A stretch of 15,536 bases of DNA from Thermococcus sp. (GTDB lineage Archaea > Methanobacteriota_B > Thermococci > Thermococcales > Thermococcaceae). Within the stretch, counting starts at the first letter, position 1. Each line of letters starts with the position of its first letter. The notes beneath the pieces were generated by a model. The model was not told the DNA's origin and searched no databases. It worked only from the letters and a program-made list of their open reading frames with translations. The stretch covers positions 1-15,536 of the forward strand of contig NZ_JAMONU010000040.1 of the NCBI RefSeq assembly GCF_027066465.1, written 5' to 3'. The position numbers were made by a program, and so were the translations under genes. Below are positions 1-6,179 of this stretch, piece by piece.

Positions 1-225
1 TTCCGCCCCGGCCCTCTCAAGGGCCTTCGCCGCGTTGATGAGTATCTCCTTCCTGCCCTCCCAGCCCCTCGGGTTGTCCACGAACTCCTTGAAGTTTATG
101 GAGTAGATTATCAGCTCGGGATAAACATTGGGCTCGAAGCGCTCCCGGCTTATCTCAACGTACTTTCTGTAATAATAGCAGGTCGACTCCGGGGTCGTTC
201 CTCCTATGAGGCCTATCCTCTTCAT
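1..225 (-). CDS. Aspartate/glutamate racemase family protein, 5' part only
   Basis: The first 75 codons of a gene that runs off the left edge. The protein starts MKRIGLIGGTTPESTCYYYR and continues with a YPELIIYSINFKEF segment. This N-terminus (GLIGG-x-x-x-EST-x-x-YYR) is characteristic of the Asp/Glu racemase superfamily, the YgeA-like branch of cofactor-independent racemases that interconvert L- and D-amino acids with a pair of cysteines. The catalytic cysteines lie outside the window or cannot be assigned here (C17 is not at the usual catalytic place), so activity and substrate are not established. The ATG at 225-223 is the obvious start. A degenerate TATA-like element lies near 258-266 on the same strand, giving a short leader. 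The gene follows mscS in the same direction, but a T-rich tract separates them, so it is probably a separate unit. Confidence 0.82.
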   Translation of the reverse strand, partial: MKRIGLIGGTTPESTCYYYRKYVEISRERFEPNVYPELIIYSINFKEFVDNPRGWEGRKEILINAAKALERAGAE

Positions 226-316
226 TAACATCACAGTAGAAACGTTTCAAGATTGCTTATGAACCTTATGGTTCAAAACGAAAGGTTTGAGAAGAGGCCC
301 GCACACAAACTGCGGG

Positions 317-328
317 AAAAGAGAAAAA
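317..328 (-). terminator. T-rich putative terminator after mscS
   Basis: On the minus strand the sequence reads TTTTTCTCTTTT, starting nine bases after the mscS stop codon. Archaeal RNA polymerase terminates at such U-rich tracts. A perfect 6-bp inverted repeat (CCCGCA at 298-303, TGCGGG at 311-316, 7-base loop) lies just beyond it. Because the hairpin comes after the T-tract, this is not a bacterial-type intrinsic terminator; the hairpin may protect the RNA end. Confidence 0.5.
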
Positions 329-336
329 CACGAGAA

Positions 337-1143
337 TCATTCGTTCTTCAGGTGGACGTCAAGCTGCGGGAACGGAATCTCGATGCCCTCCCGGGTGTAA
401 AGCTCGTATATTCCCTTCGTAAGGTCTCCCTTAACCGTCCAGTAGTCCTCGGTCTTTGCCCATGCCCTGAGCTGGAGGTTTATCGAGGAATCCGCGAGGG
501 CCGTTATGACGACGCTCGGCTCGGGGTCACTGAGAACCTTCGGATGGCTCTTCATAAGCTCAACGGCCAGCTTTATCGCCCTATCAAGGTCGGTTCCGTA
601 GGCAACTCCAACGTCAACGTCAACCCTTCTCGTGGGCATTCTTGTGTAGTTCACTATTATACTGCCCCAGACCAGCTTGTTGGGGATTGTTATGAGCTTG
701 TTGTCGGCCGTGAGCAGCTCGGTGCCCATCAGACCTATGTTCCTGACCTTCCCGGTTCTCCCGGCAACCTCGACGACCTCGCCTATATCGATGGGTCTCA
801 GCGCGGCGAGCCACACCCCGGCGGCTATGTTGGTGAGCGTGTCCTGAAGCCCGAAGCCGAGGATTAGACCAACCACTGCCGAGAGGCCGAGAATCAGGGG
901 CGAGACCGAAATCCCCGCAACCCCAAGCGCGACTATTATCACCGTCAGGTAGAGACCAGCCGCCAGGAACCTCGAGAGAAACTCAACGACGAGGGATGGG
1001 AGCTTCGTTCGGCCGAGACTTTTCTTGAACGCGGCGACTATTGCCTTCGAGATGAGATAGCCAACGACTAGAACAGCAACCGCCGAAATGAGGTTGAAGG
1101 GGGTTACGTGGAGATACGGAAGCGGTTCGTTCAGCGAGACCAT
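337..1143 (-). CDS. mscS: Small-conductance mechanosensitive channel, MscS family
   Basis: A 268-residue membrane protein. Hydrophobic segments lie at about 15-36, 58-78 and 83-112; the last is the pore-lining helix, rich in Gly and Ala (SAVVGLILGFGLQDTLTNIA) as in MscS TM3. It is followed by the diagnostic beta domain, with PIDIGEVVEVAGRTGKVRNI at about 117-136 and the TADNKLITIPNKLV segment at about 145-158, then a mixed alpha/beta C-terminal domain. The length fits the minimal three-helix MscS class. Known role of the family: a homoheptameric channel in the cytoplasmic membrane that opens under tension and releases solutes on osmotic downshock. It lies 39 bases downstream of coaBC on the same strand and could be co-transcribed with it, though a TATA-like element overlaps the end of coaBC (around 1180-1190). 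The SD before ATG 1143 is weak (GGCGATGTGA). No unusual residues were noticed. Confidence 0.93.
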   Translation of the reverse strand: MVSLNEPLPYLHVTPFNLISAVAVLVVGYLISKAIVAAFKKSLGRTKLPSLVVEFLSRFLAAGLYLTVIIVALGVAGISVSPLILGLSAVVGLILGFGLQDTLTNIAAGVWLAALRPIDIGEVVEVAGRTGKVRNIGLMGTELLTADNKLITIPNKLVWGSIIVNYTRMPTRRVDVDVGVAYGTDLDRAIKLAVELMKSHPKVLSDPEPSVVITALADSSINLQLRAWAKTEDYWTVKGDLTKGIYELYTREGIEIPFPQLDVHLKNE

Positions 1144-1182
1144 TCACATCGCCTCAAAAATATGGGAGAAAGGCCTTAAAAA

Positions 1183-2391
1183 CTACTCGATTAGCCTTTC
1201 AATCTCATCCCAGAGCCGCTCGGCAAGCTCGCGCTTGTCCATTCTCGGCAGTTTCTTTACGCCCTCGCGGGTAACTAGGAGAACCTCGTTCTCCTCGCTT
1301 CCAAACGCTTTGAGTGTATTCGCAACGACGAGGTCGCTCCCCGCGCGCTCAATCTGCTTCCTGGCTTCCTCTACGAGCTTCTCCTCGCTCGTCTCGGCCT
1401 TGAAGCCCACGAGGAAAACCTCCGGCTGGAGCTCCTTAACGCGGTCTATTATCTTCGGCGTCGGTTCGAGTTCGAGGGTAAGGCTTCCTCCGCTCTTGAT
1501 TTTTTCACCGGCTTTGTTTTTAACGCGGAAGTCGCTGACCGCCGCGGCCAAAACGACGACATCGTATTTCTTCGCCTTCAGCTCGTTCTCTATTGCTTCG
1601 AGCATCTCCTCAACGGTTTCCACCTCAATCTGGTTCTCGACGAAGCTCGGGACGCTTCCCTTCGTCCTGATGAGCGTAACATCAGCCCCCCTGAAGTCCG
1701 CCTCTTCGGCCATGGCAACTCCCATTCTGCCACTGCTCGCGTTGGTAATGTAGCGAATCGGGTCTATGTATTCCCTCGTTGCTCCTGCCGTAACTAAAAC
1801 GCGCTTCCCCTTGAGGCTCTTGGGGTGGAGCTTTCTGATGACGCGGTAGACTATCTCGTCTATCGAAGCGACCTTAGCTTTCCCCTCCTCAAAGCGAGGA
1901 CCGATAAACTCGACGCCAAGTTTTTTGAGCTTCTCGATGTTTTCCCTAACTATCGGGTGCTCGTACATGCTGGAGTGCATCGCCGGAGCTATCATAATCG
2001 GCGTGTGGGCGAAGGAGGTCGTTACAACGGTCGTGACGGGTGTATCGTCTATGCCGCAGGCTATCTTGCCTATGGTGTTCGCCGTCGCGGGGCAGACGAG
2101 AACCAGGTCGGCCTTGTTCTCGTGGTCTCCAGCGAGTTCAACGTGCTCTATAAAGCCCGTAATCTCCGTAACAACCGGATTCCCGGTGGCGAACTCCATC
2201 GCGTAGGGGTGGATTATCTTTTGAGCGCTCTCGCTCATCACCGCGTGAACCTCGGCACCGTGCCTTATCAGCTCCCTGGCCAGCTTGACGCACTCAACCG
2301 CGGCTATGCTCCCAGGAATCGCGAGAACGATTTTCTTGCCGACGAGCTTCCGGCTCTTCGTGGCATAAATCAGCTTAATGTGACTGAGCAC
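1183..2391 (-). CDS. coaBC: Bifunctional phosphopantothenoylcysteine decarboxylase / phosphopantothenate-cysteine ligase (CoaBC)
   Basis: A coenzyme A synthesis enzyme of about 402 residues. The N-terminal flavoprotein (CoaC, HFCD) half shows IPGSIAAVECVKLARELI near the start, PATANTIGKIACGIDDTPV at about 101-119 and APAMHSSMYEHP at about 135-146. The C-terminal CoaB half shows VTAGATREYIDPIRYITNAS followed by SGRMG (about 200-224), LAAAVSDF near 281-288 and a PTPKII motif near 310. Known chemistry: CoaB joins 4'-phosphopantothenate and cysteine using a nucleotide triphosphate, and CoaC decarboxylates the product to 4'-phosphopantetheine. The frame is open three codons further to a GTG at 2400, but that codon lies inside the AGGTGG Shine-Dalgarno sequence; GTG at 2391 has a 5-base spacer and gives MLSHIKLIYATKSRK, so I chose it. 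A TATA-like CCTTTTAAC at about 2424-2432 implies a very short leader. Confidence 0.95.
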   Translation of the reverse strand: MLSHIKLIYATKSRKLVGKKIVLAIPGSIAAVECVKLARELIRHGAEVHAVMSESAQKIIHPYAMEFATGNPVVTEITGFIEHVELAGDHENKADLVLVCPATANTIGKIACGIDDTPVTTVVTTSFAHTPIMIAPAMHSSMYEHPIVRENIEKLKKLGVEFIGPRFEEGKAKVASIDEIVYRVIRKLHPKSLKGKRVLVTAGATREYIDPIRYITNASSGRMGVAMAEEADFRGADVTLIRTKGSVPSFVENQIEVETVEEMLEAIENELKAKKYDVVVLAAAVSDFRVKNKAGEKIKSGGSLTLELEPTPKIIDRVKELQPEVFLVGFKAETSEEKLVEEARKQIERAGSDLVVANTLKAFGSEENEVLLVTREGVKKLPRMDKRELAERLWDEIERLIE

Positions 2392-2436
2392 GACAACCAC
2401 CTGAAAAAGGTTCTGGACGGAAAGTTAAAAGGTTGA

Positions 2437-2955
2437 CTAAACAACAAGAATTTCTCCCTTGTGAGAGCCTGGAAGATGCGTCCTCAGGTAGATAAAGCGG
2501 CCGTCGTCTATTACGGAGCTTTTAATCATCTCCGCGTCAAGGAGCTTGACCTTGCCCACCGTGAGGTTGAGAACCGAATCAATAAGCTCGGGCGGTGCTT
2601 TATCGGAGGTCCCAACGACTATGGTGTCCGGGTAGAACTTGCTGATGTTGTAGAAGAGCATAACGACAACGGGGTAGGATTTACTGCCAACGTCCACGTG
2701 GAGAAGAAAAGCCTCGTGTATGAACCTCCCTTCCTCCCTCTCATCAACGATTGTAACCTCAACCGGGGAAGTGACGACGGATGCCAGCCTGAGAAGAAAA
2801 GTCTCAAGGGACTTCCTTGCAACATCAACCCTTATAACAACACTGTTGTCGGGTTCGTGATAGTACACCCACTGCAGTTTTGCATCCTCATCCATGATTA
2901 GGTCCATGATGGGGTTGAGTAGATAAAGGGGAGCCTCGAACTCAAGGGACATCAT
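2437..2955 (-). CDS. Hypothetical protein, 172 residues, probably cytosolic
   Basis: I do not recognise this protein. It starts MMSLEFEAPLYLLNPIMDLI and has no signal peptide, membrane helix or cysteine. The pattern is alternating beta strands and helices (VVIRVDVARKSLETFLLRLA, PVEVTIVDE, FLLHVDVGSKSYPVVVMLFY, DTIVVGTSDKAPPELIDSVL), consistent with a compact alpha/beta domain. Two adjacent ATG codons (2955 and 2952) could start it; GAGGGGAT is the ribosome-binding candidate. It has its own TATA-like box at 2995-3002 and lies 36 bases upstream of coaBC, probably transcribed separately given the TATA-like element in that gap. No function is inferred. Confidence 0.72.
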   Translation of the reverse strand: MMSLEFEAPLYLLNPIMDLIMDEDAKLQWVYYHEPDNSVVIRVDVARKSLETFLLRLASVVTSPVEVTIVDEREEGRFIHEAFLLHVDVGSKSYPVVVMLFYNISKFYPDTIVVGTSDKAPPELIDSVLNLTVGKVKLLDAEMIKSSVIDDGRFIYLRTHLPGSHKGEILVV

Positions 2956-2994
2956 AATCTATCCCCTCGTAACAAGTTTTAGTGCTCACTGACG

Positions 2995-3002
2995 TTTTAA
3001 AC
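2995..3002 (-). promoter_or_regulatory. Putative TATA box for the 2437-2955 gene
   Basis: GTTTAAAA on the minus strand, preceded by a purine-containing BRE-like GACCA. It would place transcription start near 2973, some 18 bases before the ATG. It separates this gene from the crcB-DUF190 run upstream. Confidence 0.5.
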
Positions 3003-3046
3003 TGGTCCCGGATGTTTATTAAGTTATTGGATTTTACTTCCTACCG

Positions 3047-3427
3047 TTATTCCTCCCTGACAGCATCTTCCTCGAACTTTTTGATTTCATCTTTGCTCCC
3101 AAACCACACCACAAGGGTCGGTTCGACGGTAATCATTCCGTCCTTAATCATCGGCTTGATTTCGCAGATTGCCTTTTCGATTTTGAAGCCCCTGTCAACG
3201 ACCTCAATTACAATCGGCAGGTCCGTCGAGAGGCGCACAACATCGCTTGAATGTATAAGGCTCTTCTTTCCGAAGCCGTAGATTCCCCTGTAAACCGTCG
3301 CCCCGGCTATACCCATCTCGCGGAGCTTTTCAACTATAGCCTTATAGAGGGGCTTCCCATTCCAGCGGTCGTTTTCTTCTATGTATATCTTCAGTCTTAG
3401 CGTGTTCCAGTGCTCAACCTCCACCAC
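3047..3427 (-). CDS. DUF190 family protein (PII-like), coupled to crcB
   Basis: A 126-residue protein of the DUF190 family, a ferredoxin-like/PII-like fold commonly found beside crcB. Seen in the sequence: HWNTLRLKIYIEENDRWNGK, PLYKAIVEKLREMGIAGATV, then YRGIYGFGKKSLIHSS, all typical of the family, and a C-terminal ITVEPTLVVWFG strand. The family's biochemical role is unknown; PII relatives bind nucleotides or other small effectors and adjust partner proteins, so a regulatory subunit for the channel is a reasonable guess, not a demonstrated one. The frame is open to a GTG at 3436 that overlaps the crcB stop, but that GTG lies inside a perfect GGAGGTGA (3440-3433). GTG at 3427, five bases after it, is the better start (MVEVEHWN). 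The SD is inside the end of crcB, so the two genes are almost certainly co-expressed. Confidence 0.9.
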   Translation of the reverse strand: MVEVEHWNTLRLKIYIEENDRWNGKPLYKAIVEKLREMGIAGATVYRGIYGFGKKSLIHSSDVVRLSTDLPIVIEVVDRGFKIEKAICEIKPMIKDGMITVEPTLVVWFGSKDEIKKFEEDAVREE

Positions 3428-3432
3428 ATCAA

Positions 3433-3804
3433 TCACCTCCTCGCCAGCATGAACCCGGCAAATACTAGACCTATGGTTACAAAAACGTTTGCCAGGACGT
3501 TGAGAACCGCGATGCCGTACTCCCCCTCCCTGAGGAGCGAAAACGTTTCATATGAAAACGTTGAGAACGTGCTTAGGGCGCCGCAGAAGCCCGTCCCGAG
3601 GAAGAGCCTCCACTCCGGCGTAACGTTAATCCCCCAGAAAAGCAGGCCGTAGAGGTAGCCGAGGATGAAGCTCGCTATGGAGTTCACTAGCAGTGTACCC
3701 ACTGGGAAGTCCCTGTAAACGGGCAGTATTCCCGAGAGGTAAAACCTCGCAACCGCCCCCAGTGCACCCCCGACTGCAAGAAATCCGATGAGCCTAACGT
3801 TCAT
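3433..3804 (-). CDS. crcB: Fluoride ion channel CrcB/Fluc
   Basis: A 123-residue, four-helix membrane protein of the CrcB/Fluc (FEX) family, which exports fluoride passively as a dual-topology dimer with two pores. Diagnostic motifs: GGALGAVARF at 12-21, PVGTLLVNSIASFILG at 34-49 with the conserved pore asparagine N41, and GFCGALSTFSTFSYET at 72-87 carrying the phenylalanine pair F80 and F83 that lines the pore. Only one copy is in the window, which fits a homodimer. ATG 3804 has a good SD (GGTGAT within GGAGAGGTGATGCC). The gene lies 91 bases downstream of the RHH-like gene and has its own TATA-like element at 3871-3878, so it may be transcribed both from that site and by read-through from the riboswitch-controlled promoter near 6255. 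No fluoride aptamer lies directly in front of it. Confidence 0.95.
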   Translation of the reverse strand: MNVRLIGFLAVGGALGAVARFYLSGILPVYRDFPVGTLLVNSIASFILGYLYGLLFWGINVTPEWRLFLGTGFCGALSTFSTFSYETFSLLREGEYGIAVLNVLANVFVTIGLVFAGFMLARR

Positions 3805-3870
3805 GGCATCACCTCTCCAAGCTTTCTGAAACGATTCAAGCTGACTCTCCCAACCCTCGAATTAAAACAG

Positions 3871-3878
3871 TTTAAAAG
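3871..3878 (-). promoter_or_regulatory. Putative internal TATA box for crcB
   Basis: CTTTTAAA on the minus strand, preceded by the A-rich BRE-like ACCAAAAT, in the 91-base gap before crcB. Predicted start near 3850 would leave a leader of about 45 bases with no aptamer-like fold that I can see. Confidence 0.45.
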
Positions 3879-3895
3879 ATTTTGGTTTACCTAAC

Positions 3896-4327
3896 TCACT
3901 CCTTCGGCTCGCCGAAGGCCGAGGACATGTAGTACCTTATCAGCTCCTCGGCCTTTGAGAAGTCCCTCTGCGGGAGTCCAAGCATCTTCCTCAGACGCTT
4001 GTTTTCGGCTATCATTCCCGAGAGCTGAATCGCCAGGTTCTGGTTGTCTAAAGCCGAGTAGTACATCTTGAAGCGCAGGGGCGACCATTTGCCCTCGAGT
4101 TCATAAAGCTCCTTCTCGAGTTCGTCAATCCTCTTTTTAATCCTCTCTATTTCATCGTCATCCGGCGTTTGACCGTCTATGTAGCCGTCCAAGAGTATTA
4201 TCCTCAATGCTTCATCGACTCTAAAGCCGTGCTTCTTGCAGACCTCCTTGATTCTCTCCCAGACCTCGTCCGGAACCTTAAACGTAACTTTCCTCCAGCT
4301 CCCCCTGGCCCGAACTACAACCTTCAT
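3896..4327 (-). CDS. Hypothetical protein: possible ribbon-helix-helix N-terminus plus coiled coil
   Basis: About 143 residues. The N-terminal 50 residues (VTFKVPDEVWERIKEVCKKH, then GFRVDEALRIILLDGYID) follow the strand-helix-helix pattern of ribbon-helix-helix (CopG/MetJ type) DNA-binding proteins; this is a fold guess from pattern only. A heptad-like segment follows (DEIERIKKRIDELEKELYEL, about 57-76), and then a second helical part ending RYYMSSAFGEPKE. I chose ATG 4327 rather than GTG 4336: the sequence GGGTGG ends five bases before this ATG, and the earlier GTG lies within it. The upstream gene's TGA (4331-4329) is one base before the ATG, so translation is coupled. It is the fourth gene of the riboswitch-headed run and precedes crcB, which makes it a candidate local regulator or structural partner; neither is shown. 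Confidence 0.75.
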   Translation of the reverse strand: MKVVVRARGSWRKVTFKVPDEVWERIKEVCKKHGFRVDEALRIILLDGYIDGQTPDDDEIERIKKRIDELEKELYELEGKWSPLRFKMYYSALDNQNLAIQLSGMIAENKRLRKMLGLPQRDFSKAEELIRYYMSSAFGEPKE

Positions 4328-4328
4328 C

Positions 4329-4631
4329 TCAACCACCCAGCCTCTCGCGGAGTTTCCGGTTCTCCTCGCTCAGCTCCTTCCTAAGGCGCATGAAGAACTC
4401 CCTGTCCTCTTTGGCTTTGACTTCAAACTCCAAAAGCTCCTTGTAATGGGCTTTCATTTCTTCAAGCTTTTTTCTGAGCCGTTCTTCCCTCTCCTTGAGG
4501 ATTCTGTACTTGAGTATTTTGAGCGTTCTCTCCAGTCCCTCGATGTCTCTGAATCGCTCCTCTATTTCCCTCTTGTGCTCCCTTATTCTGGCAAGCTCCT
4601 CGGTGGTTACCTCAATCTCCACCTTCCCCAT
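4329..4631 (-). CDS. Short coiled-coil protein, function unknown
   Basis: A 100-residue, highly charged protein (mainly Lys, Arg, Glu) that is almost entirely predicted helix, for example IREHKREIEERFRDIEGLER and LRKKLEEMKAHYKELLEFEV. No cysteine, membrane segment or enzyme motif is present. The first 25 bases of the gene overlap the 3' end of the DUF6062 gene in another frame, and its stop is one base before the next start, so it is embedded in a translationally coupled series. ATG 4631 follows an A/G-rich stretch (GAGGAAAAGGAA) that is only a moderate ribosome-binding site. Its role could be to assemble with the neighbouring DUF6062 or RHH-like protein; that is inference from position only. 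Confidence 0.75.
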   Translation of the reverse strand: MGKVEIEVTTEELARIREHKREIEERFRDIEGLERTLKILKYRILKEREERLRKKLEEMKAHYKELLEFEVKAKEDREFFMRLRKELSEENRKLRERLGG

Positions 4632-5290
4632 TTCCTTTTCCTCTCCCCCTCACTTTCGCTCCTTCCGAAGGGTCTCCCCACGAGAGCCTCAAGGCCAACC
4701 CTTAACGACTCCCGCTCCTCCTTTGTCGCCGGCCTCTCCGCCCTGTAATCAAAGCTGTCTATGAACGCCCTCATGAGTTCATCAAGTTTTCTGAGCTTCT
4801 CCCTCTGTATTTCCCTCAGCCTGGCCGCGAGCTCCGGTTTTTCCCGCTCGACTGCTCTCAACAGCATCTGGTAGTGCCTTCTGCAGAGGACCGATGGTGA
4901 GCGCTGGTATTCATCCAGCAGGTCTTCAAGTCTCTCGGCGAAGGCCTCTACGGTTGCCCTCTCCTTCCCCTCAACGAGCCGGCAGAGGAAGCACTCCCCC
5001 GGTCTGCTCTCCTCGGGGTTCTCAAGGTAGTGTCTAAGAACGTCCTCGTATATAACCGCTACCCCAAGCGGACCGAGCAATGGATTGGAAAGGGCCTTGT
5101 GAAGGATTTTCCAGGCGTGATGGGGGCAGAGGCCAAGGCCCTCCCTGAACTTTTTCCTGACCTCCGGGTCGTTGGGATGCTCGTAGAGTATCGTTTCAAT
5201 TTCCTCGTCTTCGAACTTCTCAACTAACCTGCAGATTGGACAGCCACCGCCCTTGAGGGCCTCCCGGAGGGAAATCCCAACCATGTCCAT
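4607..5290 (-). CDS. DUF6062 family Cys/His-rich protein
   Basis: About 227 residues from ATG 5290. Four evenly spaced metal-ligand-like clusters are seen: CPIC at 17-20, LCPHH around 54-58, CFLC at 100-103 and LCRRH around 135-139. This repeated CxxC then CxxH layout, with helices between, matches the family I know as DUF6062, whose function is unknown; binding of two zinc ions (one per CxxC/CxxH pair) is a reasonable inference. The C-terminal quarter is charged and ends in an Arg/Lys/Trp-rich tail (ERKRKWGRWRLR) that overlaps the next gene. A GTG at 5299 is an alternative start. I preferred ATG 5290 because it overlaps the upstream gene's stop as TGATG, a standard stop-start coupling. It is the second gene of the riboswitch-headed run. 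Confidence 0.85.
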   Translation of the reverse strand: MDMVGISLREALKGGGCPICRLVEKFEDEEIETILYEHPNDPEVRKKFREGLGLCPHHAWKILHKALSNPLLGPLGVAVIYEDVLRHYLENPEESRPGECFLCRLVEGKERATVEAFAERLEDLLDEYQRSPSVLCRRHYQMLLRAVEREKPELAARLREIQREKLRKLDELMRAFIDSFDYRAERPATKEERESLRVGLEALVGRPFGRSESEGERKRKWGRWRLR

Positions 5291-6156
5291 CAGTACCACT
5301 TCAGGAGGACGTCGAGGCTGGCAATGGCCCTGTAAGTGTTCTGGAAGTTTGAGATGCCGAGTTCAATACTCCTTCTGAAACCTCCGTTCGGGTTCTGGAG
5401 GGTTCTTATAAAGGAGATGTGCTTTCTTATGCACGTAGCCCTCTGGTTCTGGAGTTCGAGACCGCGGAGGGCGTAGAAAGTCGGCTCGAGATAGGGGGGC
5501 AGGCTGTAGGGAACCTCTGTGAACCCACCCCAGTCCCCACAGACTTCAACCTTCCTGAAGTGCTCGCTCTTCGGCGGCCTGTAGCCGAGGGTTCTGAGGG
5601 AGTACAGGGCCTGATAGGTCATGGTCGTCGTCGGATGGGTAACGCCGTAGGAGTCGCCCATCTTGTACTTCATAACGAACTCCCTTATGCGCTCCTTCAT
5701 TTCATCGTCCGGCTTGTAGCCAGCGGCGTTCATCGCTTTAACTGCCCAGTATGTAGCCTCCAAGGGCGTTGCGGTTCCGAACTCCTCACTTCCTCCCAGA
5801 CCGACGGCGAACTTGCCCTCCAGCGGATTGTATTTCTGGAAGAGCAGTTCCAGCTTCTCCCGTGCGAGGTCCCTAGCTCCAAGAACCGCCATTCCCTCTA
5901 TCGCCATTGCAACCGCGACTGCCGCCGTCTGAAGCTGGGCGGAGTTGTACAGAAACTCTATCGTCTTCTCCTTCTCGGGAACCTCCATGCCGAAGACGCC
6001 GTAAATCTTTATGGCATAGTATGTGTCGTTGATGTTCGTCTCGTCGAGAACGCTGACGAAGCAGTACCCGCCGTCCTCATGCCTTCTCTCCTCAACGTAT
6101 CTAATAACGGCATCAGCATTAATGTAACGGTTGAACAGGTCCAGCTTTGAAGTCAT
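5290..6156 (-). CDS. Alpha/alpha-toroid protein with prenyltransferase/squalene-oxidase-type repeats
   Basis: A 288-residue protein built from four or five repeats of the pattern GG-aromatic followed some 15 residues later by T-Y/F-x-A: GGYCF at 29-33 with DTYYAIK at 44-50, GGSEEFG at 121 with ATYWAVK at 134-140, a weaker unit with MTYQALYSL at 179-187, GGFTEV at 210 with PTFYALRGL at 225-233, and GGFRR at 258 with NTYRAIASL at 273-281. This is the terpenoid cyclase / protein prenyltransferase toroid. No DxDD cyclase motif is present and no clear zinc triad of prenyltransferase beta subunits, so enzymatic activity is not supported; it may be a binding protein. ATG 6156 has a strong SD, GGAGGTG, with a 5-base spacer. 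It is the first gene behind a fluoride riboswitch, which is unexpected for this family. No signal peptide or membrane helix is evident. Confidence 0.85.
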   Translation of the reverse strand: MTSKLDLFNRYINADAVIRYVEERRHEDGGYCFVSVLDETNINDTYYAIKIYGVFGMEVPEKEKTIEFLYNSAQLQTAAVAVAMAIEGMAVLGARDLAREKLELLFQKYNPLEGKFAVGLGGSEEFGTATPLEATYWAVKAMNAAGYKPDDEMKERIREFVMKYKMGDSYGVTHPTTTMTYQALYSLRTLGYRPPKSEHFRKVEVCGDWGGFTEVPYSLPPYLEPTFYALRGLELQNQRATCIRKHISFIRTLQNPNGGFRRSIELGISNFQNTYRAIASLDVLLKWY

Positions 6157-6159
6157 ACT

Positions 6160-6173
6160 CCCACCTCCGTGGG
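6160..6173 (-). promoter_or_regulatory. Hairpin that encloses the Shine-Dalgarno sequence of the first operon gene
   Basis: On the minus strand CCCAC (6173-6169), GGAG loop, GTGGG (6164-6160) can form a 5-bp hairpin containing the SD GGAGGTG (6168-6162). In addition, CGCCU at 6187-6183, part of the riboswitch pseudoknot strand, can pair with AGGUG at 6166-6162. Either pairing would hide the SD; the second would be excluded when fluoride locks the pseudoknot. This suggests a translational expression platform. Confidence 0.5.
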
Positions 6174-6179
6174 CTTGAG

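Noticed and set aside
234..247. The 14-base string CAGTAGAAACGTTT, repeated at 6984-6997
   Set aside because: The two copies sit in unrelated contexts and one such match is close to chance expectation in a window of this size; AAACGTTT also occurs within crcB coding sequence.
298..316. CCCGCA/TGCGGG hairpin as an intrinsic terminator
   Set aside because: For mscS the hairpin comes after the T-tract instead of before it, and on the plus strand it is followed by A-rich sequence, so it does not fit the bacterial model.
253..867. A 204-codon open frame on the plus strand opposite mscS
   Set aside because: No recognisable domain, and the opposite frame has the MscS beta-domain and pore helix.
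3805..3895. A second fluoride aptamer directly in front of crcB
   Set aside because: I looked for the GGGCGAUG-type P1 and the pseudoknot complement in this gap and found neither; only a TATA-like element and an SD are seen.
5419..6150. A 243-codon open frame on the plus strand opposite the toroid protein gene
   Set aside because: Low-complexity Leu/Val/Arg-rich translation without motifs or SD; the minus strand frame carries clear repeats, a strong SD and a riboswitch.
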